The notes below the pieces were generated by a model, which saw only the letters and a list, made by a program, of their open reading frames with translations, was not told the DNA's origin and made no database searches. Made by a program: the position numbers and the translations under genes. From Temnopleurus reevesii (taxonomy: Eukaryota > Echinodermata > Echinoidea > Temnopleuroida > Temnopleuridae): a DNA stretch of 51,517 nucleotides. The stretch spans positions 47,195 to 98,711 of the forward strand of contig BQKZ01000366.1 in the NCBI GenBank assembly GCA_036244855.1, read 5' to 3'. The first letter of the stretch is position 1; each line of letters begins with the position of its first letter. Shown piece after piece: positions 25,401 to 34,770 of this stretch.

Positions 25401-28400
25401 CCACAATAGATATATGTCAAGGAGCAATTGGAAACAGATCAATAGCTTTTATGCACTATTTTTTTTTGAAATAATTTTTTGATATCTACATTAATACATT
25501 TTATTATTGTTTCTCTGATTTAAAAGAAGTATTCCAGAATTCTGACTGTGAAGTAGAAAAGTAAATAGTTTTGGATCCCAGTGTCTTGTTACCTCTTTGT
25601 TGCTGCCATCCAAGAATAAAATAATGTTCAATGAGACTCAAAACAATATCATTTTGATATTTCTCAAAGGTGATGGCATTTTGCAATTTTGGATGTGATA
25701 ATTTCTTGACAGTGTAAAAATCAATATCCATGTTACTATAGTAGATTTCTGTGTGTCTGCTGCTTCAAATCCATTCAAAGATTTCCAACTGTTATTCTGT
25801 ATTCCTCAGGTAAATATCACATGAAAATGTTACCCCTAACTCATGGAATGGCCCATGTGCACAACTTCGCTGTAATGAAAAGTTCTTAATACTTTCTTTA
25901 TTGTACAGGAGAGACGGCGAAGTACCGAGGTATTTCTCAGCCCAAAACTTGGACAAAGTAGGACGGGCATCTCCACCGACCAACATCCAGAGTATTTCAC
26001 ACAAGAGAAGCCCTCATCTTCTGGAAGACACCTCGAGACCTCCAAGACGCAGTTCTGACCCTATGCAAAGAGACAATCGAGGAAAGAACCCCGCTCACTA
26101 TGTACCTAGTGCACATGTCGTAGGGGACAGCAGAGAGTCACGTCGATGGAGTCCTCCAATAACACGACAGGCGGCGAGTTCTCCTCCTACAGGGCTTTAT
26201 CATGGCTTTCTCCCGAAAAAAGATGGCCATTGGGAGTTGCTTGAGTCCTCTGGGAATGGCTTGACCTTTGAAACCTCGCGACAGAAGCCGAAGGTCACTC
26301 ATAAGCCTCATTCTGCTCCTGGCAATCTTAAACGACATGTAGGTGCCATGTTTGACGAACCTTCTGGAAATGTAAGCAATGGGAGAGACTTGCATCATCG
26401 AATGAGTCCCGACACCCAAAGAAGGTCTCAGGAATTAGAAGACTATTACCTAGCACAGCTAGAGGCATCCAGGAGACGTAAGGATGATCATATGCAACAT
26501 CAAGGAGTCACAGCTGGAAGTGCAATGGCCAACCCTGTGCAGAGTGCAGTTGGTAACAACGTAAGATGGAGTGCTGATCATCCTTACAGGGTTCGGAATG
26601 GAGAACCCCATGCTCAGGGATCCGTCATTACAAACTCTTCAGAATTTCCCGATCGAGAGCACCAAAGACTCTCACCAATTTCAGTTGCTGGTGTCGGCTA
26701 TGGACAAAGGCCACATCCAGCAAAGAATGAACATACTTCAGGAAATGGAACAGTGAGTGACATTGAGGATTTGAAAGTCAGACACTTGCAATCTGTTATT
26801 GATAGACTCTTAGCGGACAAACTGTCGTTGGCGGAACAGAATCAGGCCATGGAGGAGAGACTCAAGCGGTTAGAGCGAGCGCTGGATACGCTTCTCGCTG
26901 CGGATTCAAGCTCGGAGGAATCATGGCAGGCATCCCATCAAGATTCTTCTGAAAGACATCCAGTACAGGGTCGAGAGAAACAATGCGATTCCAGTCTGGA
27001 TAGAAATTCCAGACTTGAACAATTGTGTTTGAAACTCCTGGATGATAATGAAAGACTACAAGCACTTTCCACATCTCCATCTCGAACAAATAGTCACGAC
27101 TTGAACACCCAAAGTAGCACAGGTCTTCAGGGACCTCAGCAAAGTGTTGCATGTCAAAACACTGCTCCTAGACCCCCAAATGAAAGTATTTATATAAGTG
27201 ATAGCGGCCCTTCTGATCGATCGACTAGTTCCTCATCACTCTCACCGGCATCAGACTCATCTTCATATGATTCTGGTAGTGGCCCAGACCAACCTGGAGC
27301 ATTGTCAAGAACATTATCCGACAACAAGATCACTGTTTCACCTGTTGTTCAAGACTCTAGAGCAGGGCTTATAAATAAATGCTGGCATTGTTTGAACTCG
27401 AGCTACCCACGACAAGCTTTCACCAGCGGGAGCATCGGAAACCCTTCCACCAGGGTCGGAGGCACCACCTCTGCCTCACGCAATAGAACAGAGAACGTAA
27501 AAGGCGTTCTGAAGGCCATGAATGTGATTGATTCAGACACTAGAGGGCAGCATTCAAAGTTGGGACCTATTAGTATCGATATTTTGGAGAAACTGAGCCA
27601 AAATTGTGAAACTGATGGCAGTATTGGTGCGCAGTTTAAGTGTGTGAAGAATGGACAATTTTGTCTTTTGAAGGTAAGTGTGTTTGAATTTTTCCATATA
27701 AATCAGAGCGTCAGAATTTCTTAAATTAGTAATGAGTCTGTAGTCTGGGAGACACGCCCACCCACGCTTTGTTAATAGATTATGCATGCATAATTTATTC
27801 ACTCATTGCAAGGCGCGCTTGCTTTGCACACGCGCCTTGCTGGCACTCTTGTGCTGTGCAAAGTTATGGCTTCACTCGTGTTTACATGCTAGTTCATGCC
27901 TTTGTATTGTTGACCTCTTGATCGTTGTTGCACTCCACGGGAGTTTTGGCTTACATTAAATTTATTATAATGTATTAACTGTGTGTAGGCGTGTCTCCTT
28001 TTGACGTAAGTTTCTCAAAAATAAATATTAATTCCCAAATGCTGTGCAATCAGAGTTTGTGTGGCCAAGCTATACTCCACTATTTAGCAGCAAATCAAAA
28101 AAATAATCTCATTACAAAAATTAAGAAAATGCAACATTTTCTTTACAAATTAAATGAAGATTTGATCAATACCATTCTCATGAATTACATGAAATAACTT
28201 GATGCTTAAACTTGCATTCTGGCATTCTCGTTTAATTATTTCCTATTCTCTACATTCCTTCAATTCTGCTCAGGTCAACAATTTGCAATGCCCGGAGCAT
28301 GATAGGAATGATATTGAGACCACCCTTCCTCTAAACCCCTACCTCCATCTACCAGTCCATCACTGGGAAACATCCCTTAACGACGAGGATGCGTTCTCCC

Positions 28401-31400
28401 AGCAACTCCAGATGATGCTCCAAGACGATCTTCCACCCACCAAGGAAACGGGACACATCCATTGCGGAGGACATATTGATGCTGTTTCACGAGATGCTGG
28501 ACATCATCGGAGTAAAGAAACATTCCAATGCAAACTTTACCCACCGATTACTGCCACTCTGGGGGAGATGTTTGGAGGCGGGATGAGGAATGGGGAGGCG
28601 GCTCCATCTCGATGTTCTGACACCAGTATCACCCGCATCCTCCTCCAGGTGCTCCTAGCTGTTGAGCATCTCCATAAAGAGGGCGTGGCTCATGGCAAAA
28701 TCCACTCTGGTTGTGTCTATGTGACAGAGGACATGAGGATTGTCTTAGGGGGCTTGGAAAAGGCCAGGTGGATGGATCGGAGGGGTAACTCGGTGCCTCT
28801 TCTGAAACCAGCCCATGAAATTTCAAAGGTAATTTAAAATCCCAAATATTAACGAATTAAAGAAATTACTTCAGGCTTACTTCAAATTATACCTTTATTT
28901 ATGATGATCTTGTTATTATTAGAAGGTTTTTTTATAATATCATACATTATATGTATCAGTGTGTTGCCTTCGATTAGTTGAGCCCTCGCCTCATGACCAG
29001 TAGGCGTTCAATTCCCTGCCATGTCCCAGAGATGTTGCTGCAATCTTTTGATATTCAACTTTTAAAGGGACAGAGCAATGTCAATGCGCCCATGATCTAA
29101 TTTGGAAAAAAATGATTTCAATTTTGATGTATGAAAAGCATTCTAGCTTGGCATTTTCATTAGCATTGGCAGCAGAACGCCTTCATCAAATAAATCTTTA
29201 GGATGGCAGGCTATTGCAACAAGAGATTGCCACCCCAAATCTACATGATTGTCTGATAATTTACCCTTTAATAGTTTCAACAATCTGAACATTATGAATG
29301 CTGTCTTTTGAAATTTAATCCTGATTATATAATCCATCAAAGTAATCAGAATTTAGAGAGTTTGAATAAAACCTTTATGAAAGTTGGTCTCAATAAATGA
29401 TACTATACAAAATATACCTCATGAAGTACATTTCAACAAGTCATTGAAATATATTGATTCCATCTTTATTGAATATACACCTCCTGTAATACTGGACAGA
29501 TATTCCCTGAAAGTGTTGATTTATTTTCATCAGAGTGTATGCATGTTAGAAAACCAGATGGAATACGTTCATAATGATATGAATTTCACACCCATGGTAT
29601 AGAATGTCGGCTAGTACACTTATACTCTTGTGCATGAAAAGTTAGCCATCAGGAGGACTTAACTCACATTTTAGCCAATTTGAGATTTTGTTGCCAATTT
29701 GTCTTGGTTATTGAAATTTAATTGATATGTGCATGCAAAATCATATTAAATTTAATTCATTTATACTACTATATTTTCCTTTCCCCATATCTTTATTTCT
29801 TGATATATTTCTTAATTTGTCTATTTATCTCTTTAATTATCAAAGCTTGTCAGCTGTCTAATTTTTGTTTTCACAAACAGAATTTCTTCGAAAGAAGTGT
29901 AAATGTAAATGCATATGAAAAAAAGGGTCATAATATGATTTCAACCCCTAAAAATATTTCAGGTACCAGCTCGGGCTTTAATAGATATGATACCCTTTCA
30001 TATTTAGCAATGAATTAAGGGATAAAATGGAAGGAAATTTTTTTTCAAAATCACCATGACTAAGAGTAAACTGGATGTAAATTCAGTCAAATGATAATTT
30101 TAGAAAAGCATGTATAGTCAAACCTGTCTATAATGGCCACTGTCTATAGTGACCACCTGTCTATAGTGGCCACTTAAATTGATTCCCTTCAGGTGAAAAT
30201 GCATGTTATAGAACCTGTCCATAGAGGCCACCTGTCTACAGTGGCCATTTTTTTCTGTTTCCCTTGGGATGGCCACTGTAGACAGGTTTGACTGTAATTG
30301 TATCTGAGTGTTTTGCTATTCACAGCAACAAGTAACATTTTTTTCCTGAAAATCACAGTGTTTTGAGTTAAGACCTTATGTTTATCACCCCTTGATAAGA
30401 TGACTATGTGAGCGTGCAAAGTTCTTTTGTGAAGCCTTGCTGATTTGGAAAGCAGCAGGTGGAAAAACACCAAGTGAAATTAATTTTTCATTCAAGAATC
30501 CTTGTCATTTAGAATGGAGAGATAATTATGCCGGGGTGTGGATAGTGATTTCTGATTTTTTTAAAGGGGAATTACACCCAGACAATAATATACGGTCAGT
30601 AAATGAAGAAAAATCAGATGAACAAACTGTGAAAATTTTAGCAAAATCGGATAATATGTTCAAAAGTTATTCATTTTCAAAGTTATTATTTCCACCTATG
30701 CTGAGTATCCTTGAATTGGCATGCGTATAGCTACAGGTAATTAGCATAATCTGTGATGTCATACATGGAGAACTCCTCATTCACTTTGTATATATTGAAA
30801 ATGGATCAATATCATATTTCAAATGAAGAATCAACACCGTTCTATCTGGAATGCTTGCAGAATTGATGTGGCTATAGTATATTTCACCTAAGAAACAAAA
30901 TTTTGTCTACTTTCCTGGAAAAAGAGGAAAATGTGAAATTTTGTGTAAAAAGCAAATGGAGAGTTCTCCATGTTGGCAGCCATTTTGTGCTTGTACGTTT
31001 GCCAATTTAAGGAGCCCATGAGGGGTGCAAATCAAAACTTTGAAAATTCATAACTTTTGAATGGATTGTCCGATTTTGCTCAAATTTTCACAGTTTGTTC
31101 ATCTTATTTTTCGTCATTTAATGATAGCAATTTAATGTCTGAGTGTAGTTCCCATTAAAGCTTGGATCCTAAAGTGTGTCTCAAACAGTGCTTTTCGTAT
31201 TTTCTCATCTACAGGGATTTTTTTGTCTGTGCATTAGATTATGATGAGTAATTCAACTCACTTTATGCAAAGCAGTGCTATGCTGTAAATGTATATTGAA
31301 CTTGTGTGAATTCAATTTTCGAATGATATTTTTTTTAACTTTGTTATTTGGACTTTTTAGTGTAAGATTAGTAACCATTCACTACCAAATTTTTATATTC

Positions 31401-33522
31401 CTCTAGACATTGTACACATCTGGTTCCAGTAACCTTTTGGTTAACTCCAGTATAAATGATGAACATTCTTCATTCTTAAGACACTCTTCTTTCTATTTTT
31501 TCTTGAATGTAGGTCACTGGGGGTCAAAGTTCAGATGTCACTGGAGACACCTTTACCATAGCCTCAATGCTCTGTAAGCTCCTGAATTCACACATAGACT
31601 CTTCAATCGCCCCTCATGAAAACCAACAGGTGTCGAGCCCTCCAGACTGGTTACCAGTTAATCTACGAAGCTTGCTTAGGGAGATGTTAAGTAGTGATCC
31701 AGAAAACAGGCCATCACTCAAGTCTGCAATATTAAGGTGACTATTCTGCATGAAGATGATGATTTTAATAATAATAAAAATGTTTTCTTGTGTAGCTCTG
31801 GAGCTCACATACATGATTATACATGTAATAGCCAAGTTGGCTTTTATCATCCTTAAAAGAAGTGATCAATTTTTTCCTACAAAATGACTGATCATTTGTG
31901 ATTGCATTATATTACATAATTTCTTATTCATAAATAGGGAGTTCTTTAATAGTTTCTTTGAATGATAATCCATTCATTGTAAAAAATGATAATTCCATTC
32001 AAATCATGGCGTCAAAATGAATATATTTAGAAAAGTCATTAAATTTTGTTGAATCCAAGTTGTGACAAATGTATATCCTTTACATTGTGGCAACAAATGC
32101 AATACATTTTTTTTGTGGTTATATTGAAACTGTTTCAGAGAGCCACTGTCCTCAATTATAATTTTCAATGTTTAAAATCAAGATCTAATACACATCATGC
32201 CACAAACGATTCATTTCTAACATCAATGTTCATACTGTATCAATAATTGTTAAAGGTACACACTTTAATAAACAAAATTATTGTTTTATATTATTTATTT
32301 CAGAGTTGCATCCATGTTGTACGGCCCCTTGTTTGATGAGGTAAATAGTGTGGCCGACTGTGAGGAGTGGCTTGTAACCCAAGCTTTACGTCTAATCGTC
32401 ACAGCCCCAAATGAAAGCTTATCGTAAGTTAGATACAATATGGAGCTTTCAATATCATTCGTCACATTCACAGTCACAATCAACCGGAAGTAATTGTAAA
32501 AAATATGAACACGTGATCTGCTCTTATTCGTTCACCCCAAAAATCAGTTTTGATTTATGTTGATTTGTGTCATATGATGTGCACAAGGCACGCACTTGTC
32601 TATGAGCTTGTCACAGATAAATCATAGCTGTGACGCAACAATGTGCAGGTGCTCGTAAAATGTGACGTGTACTTCTTGTCGACTTTGGCTGTGATTTTGA
32701 CGAATGAAGTCGAAACCTCCATAATAACTAGTAGTGGTGGATGAAATCTGGGCTAAATATACATTTTCTCCCATTCAATGAGATCCTGTGCAAATAAGTT
32801 CAGTATTAGTGAACCAGTTTCTCCCAAATCCTTACTCAAAGATTATAAGCATGGGAGAATGAACTGATTAGATTTTGGGTTCAGTGGGTCAAATGTCAAA
32901 GGTTACATGGCAAAACAAACTTATACAAAATCACTTGATAAAGCTCATTATTGCTATAACTTCAGAAAAATTGAACCAATTTCTTTCAAACTTAGCTGTG
33001 CGTAAGAACTGATGAGATTTTGGGTTCACAGGGTCAAAGGTTGCAGTGCCCAAAATTTGTAAAATGTTTTTGATTTCTGATGGCATGGTACAAGCCGTAC
33101 ATATCTTTCTGATTGCATGATGGCGGGGGCATAAATTTCGACCGTGCGCGGTCGAGGATTCATCTAGGTAGTCCATGTTTTAAACCTGGTACAAAACCTT
33201 GCCATGAGAAAACGAATGTGGTCAATTGAACATGCCTATTCTGTAATTAATCAAATGCATTTACACTTAAATTTAATCCACCACTTGATTAAACCTGGCA
33301 ACAAAATAAACTACCCACATGAATTTGGGCCAAAGTGACTGCCACTGAAATTATTTATCATTTTTTTCTTCCTTGTCATTCATTCCCGACAGATTTCAAG
33401 AAGAGGATCCCAATTGCACTGAACTTATCTCTCATCTAGATTGGAGATTGAGTAAAGACTTCGTTCTGCGCGCTATGCCAGAAGACTTCTGGCAACTCTT
33501 CCAGGGAAACAGAACGGTGTGA
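19270..33522 (+). CDS. Nine-exon gene: ankyrin-repeat, coiled-coil pseudokinase (1,154 aa)
   Basis: Join of 19270-19403, 21135-21269, 22286-22497, 24874-25063, 25909-27673, 28274-28828, 31513-31736, 32304-32423 and 33393-33522. The total is 3,465 nt, or 1,154 codons plus TGA. Every junction has GT donor and AG acceptor and keeps frame. Layout by residue: ankyrin repeats about 1-158; disordered Ser/Pro/Arg-rich region about 160-505; coiled coil about 507-557; short second helix 591-611; Ser-rich tract about 650-690; kinase-like domain about 775-1070; C-terminal extension to 1154. The catalytic Asp, loop Asn and DFG are all replaced, so phosphotransfer is unlikely and a scaffold or adaptor role is inferred. 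Similarity to PINK1/PEAK C-lobes is judged from memory. Ankyrin repeats followed by a pseudokinase also occur in ILK, but ILK is far shorter and lacks the central region. No signal peptide or membrane segment is visible. An upstream non-coding exon may exist but was not identified. Confidence 0.88.
19398..20170 (+). repeat. Intron 1 tandem array carrying copies of the exon 1 donor
   Basis: About seven degenerate units, base period near 118 bases, with longer and deleted variants. Each unit runs through CAATGGGTAAGTGTACC, an A/C-rich segment, GATCAGGGGTACCAAAAT and ACACCCATATGA. The first unit overlaps the last six bases of exon 1 and its donor. Intact GTAAGT-type copies have their GT at 19561, 19679 and 20090; degraded ones are at about 19749 and 19875. 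Confidence 0.85.
20171..21134. repeat. Rest of intron 1, with a TTAA-MITE end
   Basis: At about 20441-20561 the sequence matches the right arm of the 12868/30565 TTAA MITE family (TATTGTCTGATTTGCTTCAA; ends near TTAA). The rest is unassigned and AT-rich. Confidence 0.55.
21135..21269 (+). CDS. Coding exon 2: ankyrin repeats
   Basis: Acceptor after TTTTATAG. Codon 45 is split (GG|T). The exon encodes GGHDEIVTMLLDNGAD, completing the second repeat, then a full TPLMAA-type third repeat ending LLLER. The donor is GTGAGA at 21270, leaving phase 2. The Gly-His, Leu-Leu and Gly-Ala-Asp positions match the ankyrin consensus, which strongly supports the join to exon 1. Confidence 0.9.
21498..21780 (-). 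mobile_element. tRNA-headed SINE, tail type A, in intron 2
   Basis: Same arrangement as 15925-16206, including GGTGACTAGAGAGATGGCGT and a (TTA)n tail (AATAATAATAATAAT on the + strand). The tRNA head is truncated near 21780. Confidence 0.82.
22286..22497 (+). CDS. Coding exon 3: ankyrin repeats
   Basis: Acceptor after TTCTTTCAG. The exon completes Arg90 and reads GANINAQSQSGDTALHLAAY, the best consensus ankyrin repeat in the protein. It is followed by GKTPQQGAEGAGHMNLVKLL, a C-terminal capping repeat. Repeats end near residue 158. The donor is GTAAGC at 22498, phase 1. The open frame runs past the donor to about 22,562, but that extension is intronic. Confidence 0.92.
22575..22880. repeat. 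Two-copy tandem duplication in intron 3
   Basis: Copies of about 150 bases share TTTCAACACTTTACTGTACA, CTTCTGCGTGA, TTTTGTGTAG and ATACCAGGA. A diverged third copy lies at about 17,197-17,300. The open frames across it are not genes. Confidence 0.8.
22881..24873. other. Rest of intron 3, mostly unassigned
   Basis: A short TTGAATTGAATTGAATTTAT segment near 23,315-23,340 resembles LINE 3' ends. Otherwise AT-rich with no recognised element. Confidence 0.4.
24874..25063 (+). CDS. Coding exon 4: acidic linker after the ankyrin repeats
   Basis: Acceptor after a long T/C tract ending CATTGAAG. A second AG 13 bases downstream gives a stop in the correct phase, so the first is preferred. Encodes residues 161-224 in part: a Ser/His/Pro-rich start, the acidic patch SEIDDSPFVDDDEEWNSLQ, then a Lys-rich segment. 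No known domain was recognised and the segment is probably disordered. Donor is GTGAGT at 25064, phase 2. This exon is too short to show up as a long open frame; it is called from splice phase and codon continuity. Confidence 0.75.
25084..25195 (+). mobile_element. SINE 3' part, tail type B, in intron 4
   Basis: Holds CGGGCTAAAGTCAGAGTAAT, CCAAGCGCCTTGAACACTC and TGCGCTATATGAATTACAT, ending in a T-rich tail. It matches the 3' halves of the SINEs at 49.8 and 50.2 kb. Confidence 0.7.
25196..25908. other. Rest of intron 4
   Basis: AT-rich and unassigned. The minus-strand open frames here and in exon 5 are shadows. Confidence 0.5.
25909..27673 (+). CDS. Coding exon 5: large exon with disordered region, coiled coil and start of kinase fold
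   Basis: A 1,765-base uninterrupted exon, residues 224-812. It is rich in Arg, Ser, Pro and His with many possible phosphosites (SPPTG, RSSDP-type). A charged helix lies near 391-415. A heptad coiled coil is at about 507-557, starting SDIEDLKVRHLQSVIDRLL. A second short helix is at 591-611, and a Ser-rich stretch of Ser/Asp/Gly repeats is at about 650-690. The last 40 residues look like the N-lobe beta strands of a kinase, ending GQFCLLK, where Lys812 is the candidate beta-3 lysine. No glycine-rich loop is evident. Donor is GTAAGT at 27674, phase 0. Confidence 0.92.
27747..28000. mobile_element. GGAGACACGCC-end inverted-repeat element in intron 5
   Basis: Left end GGGAGACACGCCCACCCACG matches the complement of the right end (AGGAGACACGCCTACACACA), with TTAATA following in both arms. 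The interior is GC-richer (CAAGGCGCGCTTG). Confidence 0.75.
28274..28828 (+). CDS. Coding exon 6: pseudokinase N-lobe to activation segment
   Basis: Acceptor after TTCTGCTCAG, phase 0, residues 813-997. A long His-rich insert precedes the hinge-like segment KLYPPITATLGEMF. Then comes an alpha-E helix (RILLQVLLAVEHLHKEGVAH). The catalytic loop reads H952-G-K-I, with Lys954 where the Asp belongs and Cys959 where the Asn belongs. The metal-binding DFG is replaced by G971-G972-L973. A short activation segment contains PAHE, perhaps a relic of the APE motif. These substitutions indicate a pseudokinase. Donor is GTAATT at 28829, phase 0. Confidence 0.9.
28829..30112. other. First part of intron 6
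   Basis: AT-rich and unassigned. The small open frames have no domain signal. Confidence 0.45.
30113..30296. mobile_element. TACAGTCAAACC-end MITE in intron 6
   Basis: Left end TATAGTCAAACCTGTCTATA matches the complement of the right end (TACAGTCAAACCTGTCTACA). The interior repeats CTGTCTATAGTGGCCAC. TA termini fit a Tc1/mariner-type MITE. Same family as the outer element at 34771-35131. Confidence 0.82.
30565..31154. mobile_element. TTAA-type MITE with arms over 100 bases, in intron 6
   Basis: Flanked by TTAA at 30561-30564 and 31155-31158. Inverted arms of about 120 bases share GATGAACAAACTGTGAAAAT, GCAAAATCGGA and TTCAAAAGTTAT. The centre is about 350 bases. No transposase frame. Same family as 12868-13180. 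Confidence 0.88.
31155..32303. other. Intron sequence around exon 7
   Basis: Apart from exon 7 (31513-31736) this is AT-rich and unassigned. Confidence 0.45.
31513..31736 (+). CDS. Coding exon 7: pseudokinase C-lobe
   Basis: Acceptor after TGAATGTAG, phase 0, residues 998-1071 plus two bases of codon 1072. Contains DTFTIASMLCKLL, matching the alpha-F helix of the kinase fold with its Asp at 1009. It also has LRSLLREMLSSDPENRPS, matching the alpha-H/alpha-I region with the structural Arg at 1063. These are fold-defining rather than catalytic residues and are conserved. Donor is GTGACT at 31737, phase 2. Confidence 0.9.
32304..32423 (+). CDS. Coding exon 8: start of C-terminal extension
   Basis: Acceptor after TTATTTCAG. 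Completes Arg1072 and encodes VASMLYGPLFDE followed by CEEWLVTQALRLIV. The order 'RPS, hydrophobic helix ending in an aromatic-Gly pair, then a Trp-Leu helix' resembles the C-terminal extension after the kinase core in PINK1, and also the helices after the PEAK1/PRAG1 pseudokinase. This is judged by eye. Donor is GTAAGT at 32424, phase 2. An inverted-repeat element begins 32 bases past the exon end. Confidence 0.85.
32455..32707. mobile_element. TCATTCGTCA-end inverted-repeat element in intron 8
   Basis: Left end TCATTCGTCACATTCACAGT matches the complement of the right end (TCATTCGTCAAAATCACAGC); arms are about 40 bases. It starts 32 bases past the exon 8 donor. Confidence 0.78.
32708..33392. 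repeat. Rest of intron 8, with an internal imperfect repeat
   Basis: GAACTGATTAGATTTTGGGT and GAACTGATGAGATTTTGGGT near 32861 and 33008, each followed by GGGTCAAA and AAAGGTT. Two copies of an uncharacterised repeat. Confidence 0.55.
33393..33522 (+). CDS. Coding exon 9: C terminus and stop
   Basis: Acceptor after CATTCCCGACAG; the split codon gives Ser1112. Encodes 42 further residues including HLDWRLSKDFVLRAM and EDFWQLFQGN, ending in Val1154 and TGA at 33520-33522. The helix fits the end of the C-terminal extension begun in exon 8. The frame upstream of the acceptor does not continue usefully, so the splice call rests on phase and helix continuity. Confidence 0.85.
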
Positions 33523-34770
33523 TGGAATGGGTCCTCTTCAAGATCAAACCATCCTTTTCAACTTCATGAGAAAAAAAAATTAAAAATGCAAAGATATTTA
33601 TGCAAATTTGGGATGTAAATTGTTGGTGTTCTGTGGTATACACATAAATTGAACATGAGCTTTTAAAAGGCAACGGCTAACATTTTGGAGGATCGAAATG
33701 ATGTTTACCTGTTCAGATGGTGCAATGTTCATTATTCTAAAGCTTTAGCCAAAATAGCAATTACCTTAAGTTTTTAAATCCATAAGTCCTGTATATTTTA
33801 AGATACAAGCGTTTTAACACTTATAAATTTATCAGTGATCGGGTTGTGGTTTGAGTCTCTATCCCAATGCACCATGCACAGATAAACCTCTGCAGGGAGC
33901 TTTGGCGAGTAGAGCATGACCAATCTAAAGGCTCAAATCCACATGCTTTCTGAGTACTGATCTATTTTAACTATTTTGGATTATAAATTATGTTTATTCT
34001 ATTCTCTCATACTTTCAGCGATTCATAGTTTTAAAGATAACAAAAAGGTTGCCAACATTTAAACTGGTTTTACAATGATTTTTGCATTTTTAAAGAATGC
34101 CTTTAAAAAGTGTTTTGTGGTGAAAAACATGTGGTTTTACAGTATAGATATGGGTATTAACCTATTCATTGTGTGATGTACTGCAAAGATATCAATATTT
34201 GTGAAAGAATAAGTATAGATAAATAGATAAATGTAGGTATTTCTTATAGACATTTCTTAAAGGGTACATTGAAATAATTGTAGTAAAAATGCACAAGTTT
34301 GCTTGTGGGCCTTGTGTTTCTCACCTAAGTTTTTGTGTTAAGAATCCAAATACATTTGCAATTTTGCAGTGATTTGTTTTTTTACATTATGAGACCTCAG
34401 AATTTTTTCTTATGTGCAACCTCACCCTTCTAAGTTCTTTTGAAATTAATATCTGATTGTAATTCCACAAATCATTGTGTAATGAAGAAATTTATCTATA
34501 ATTTGTGTCTGATTTTTTCATAATATGTTAATGTATTCAAGAGATTGGCTATGAAATGCAAGATTGAATGTTTGTAAATTGAGTAGGAGAGAAATAATTG
34601 TATGGTTCATTTTATAATGCATCTGACTGGGACTTATGATGTACTTTTGAAGAATAATTGCTGAATCTAAAAAGTTATATCATTCTGGTAATAGCTATAT
34701 AACTTTCGATTCCTCTTTGAATGCTGGATATTATGTAGAATGGTTTAACAAAGCTGCCAACATTCTGTGA
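33523..34770 (+). other. Probable 3' UTR of the pseudokinase gene
   Basis: AT-rich, non-coding sequence directly after the stop codon, with no recognised repeat until 34,771. An ATTAAA at about 33578 is the nearest weak polyadenylation signal. Canonical AATAAA hexamers occur only at 35689 and 35813, beyond a nested MITE. The true cleavage site cannot be fixed from sequence. Confidence 0.4.

Noticed and set aside
26138..27152. Minus-strand open frames inside exon 5
   Set aside because: Shadows of the long + strand coding exon; no domain signal.
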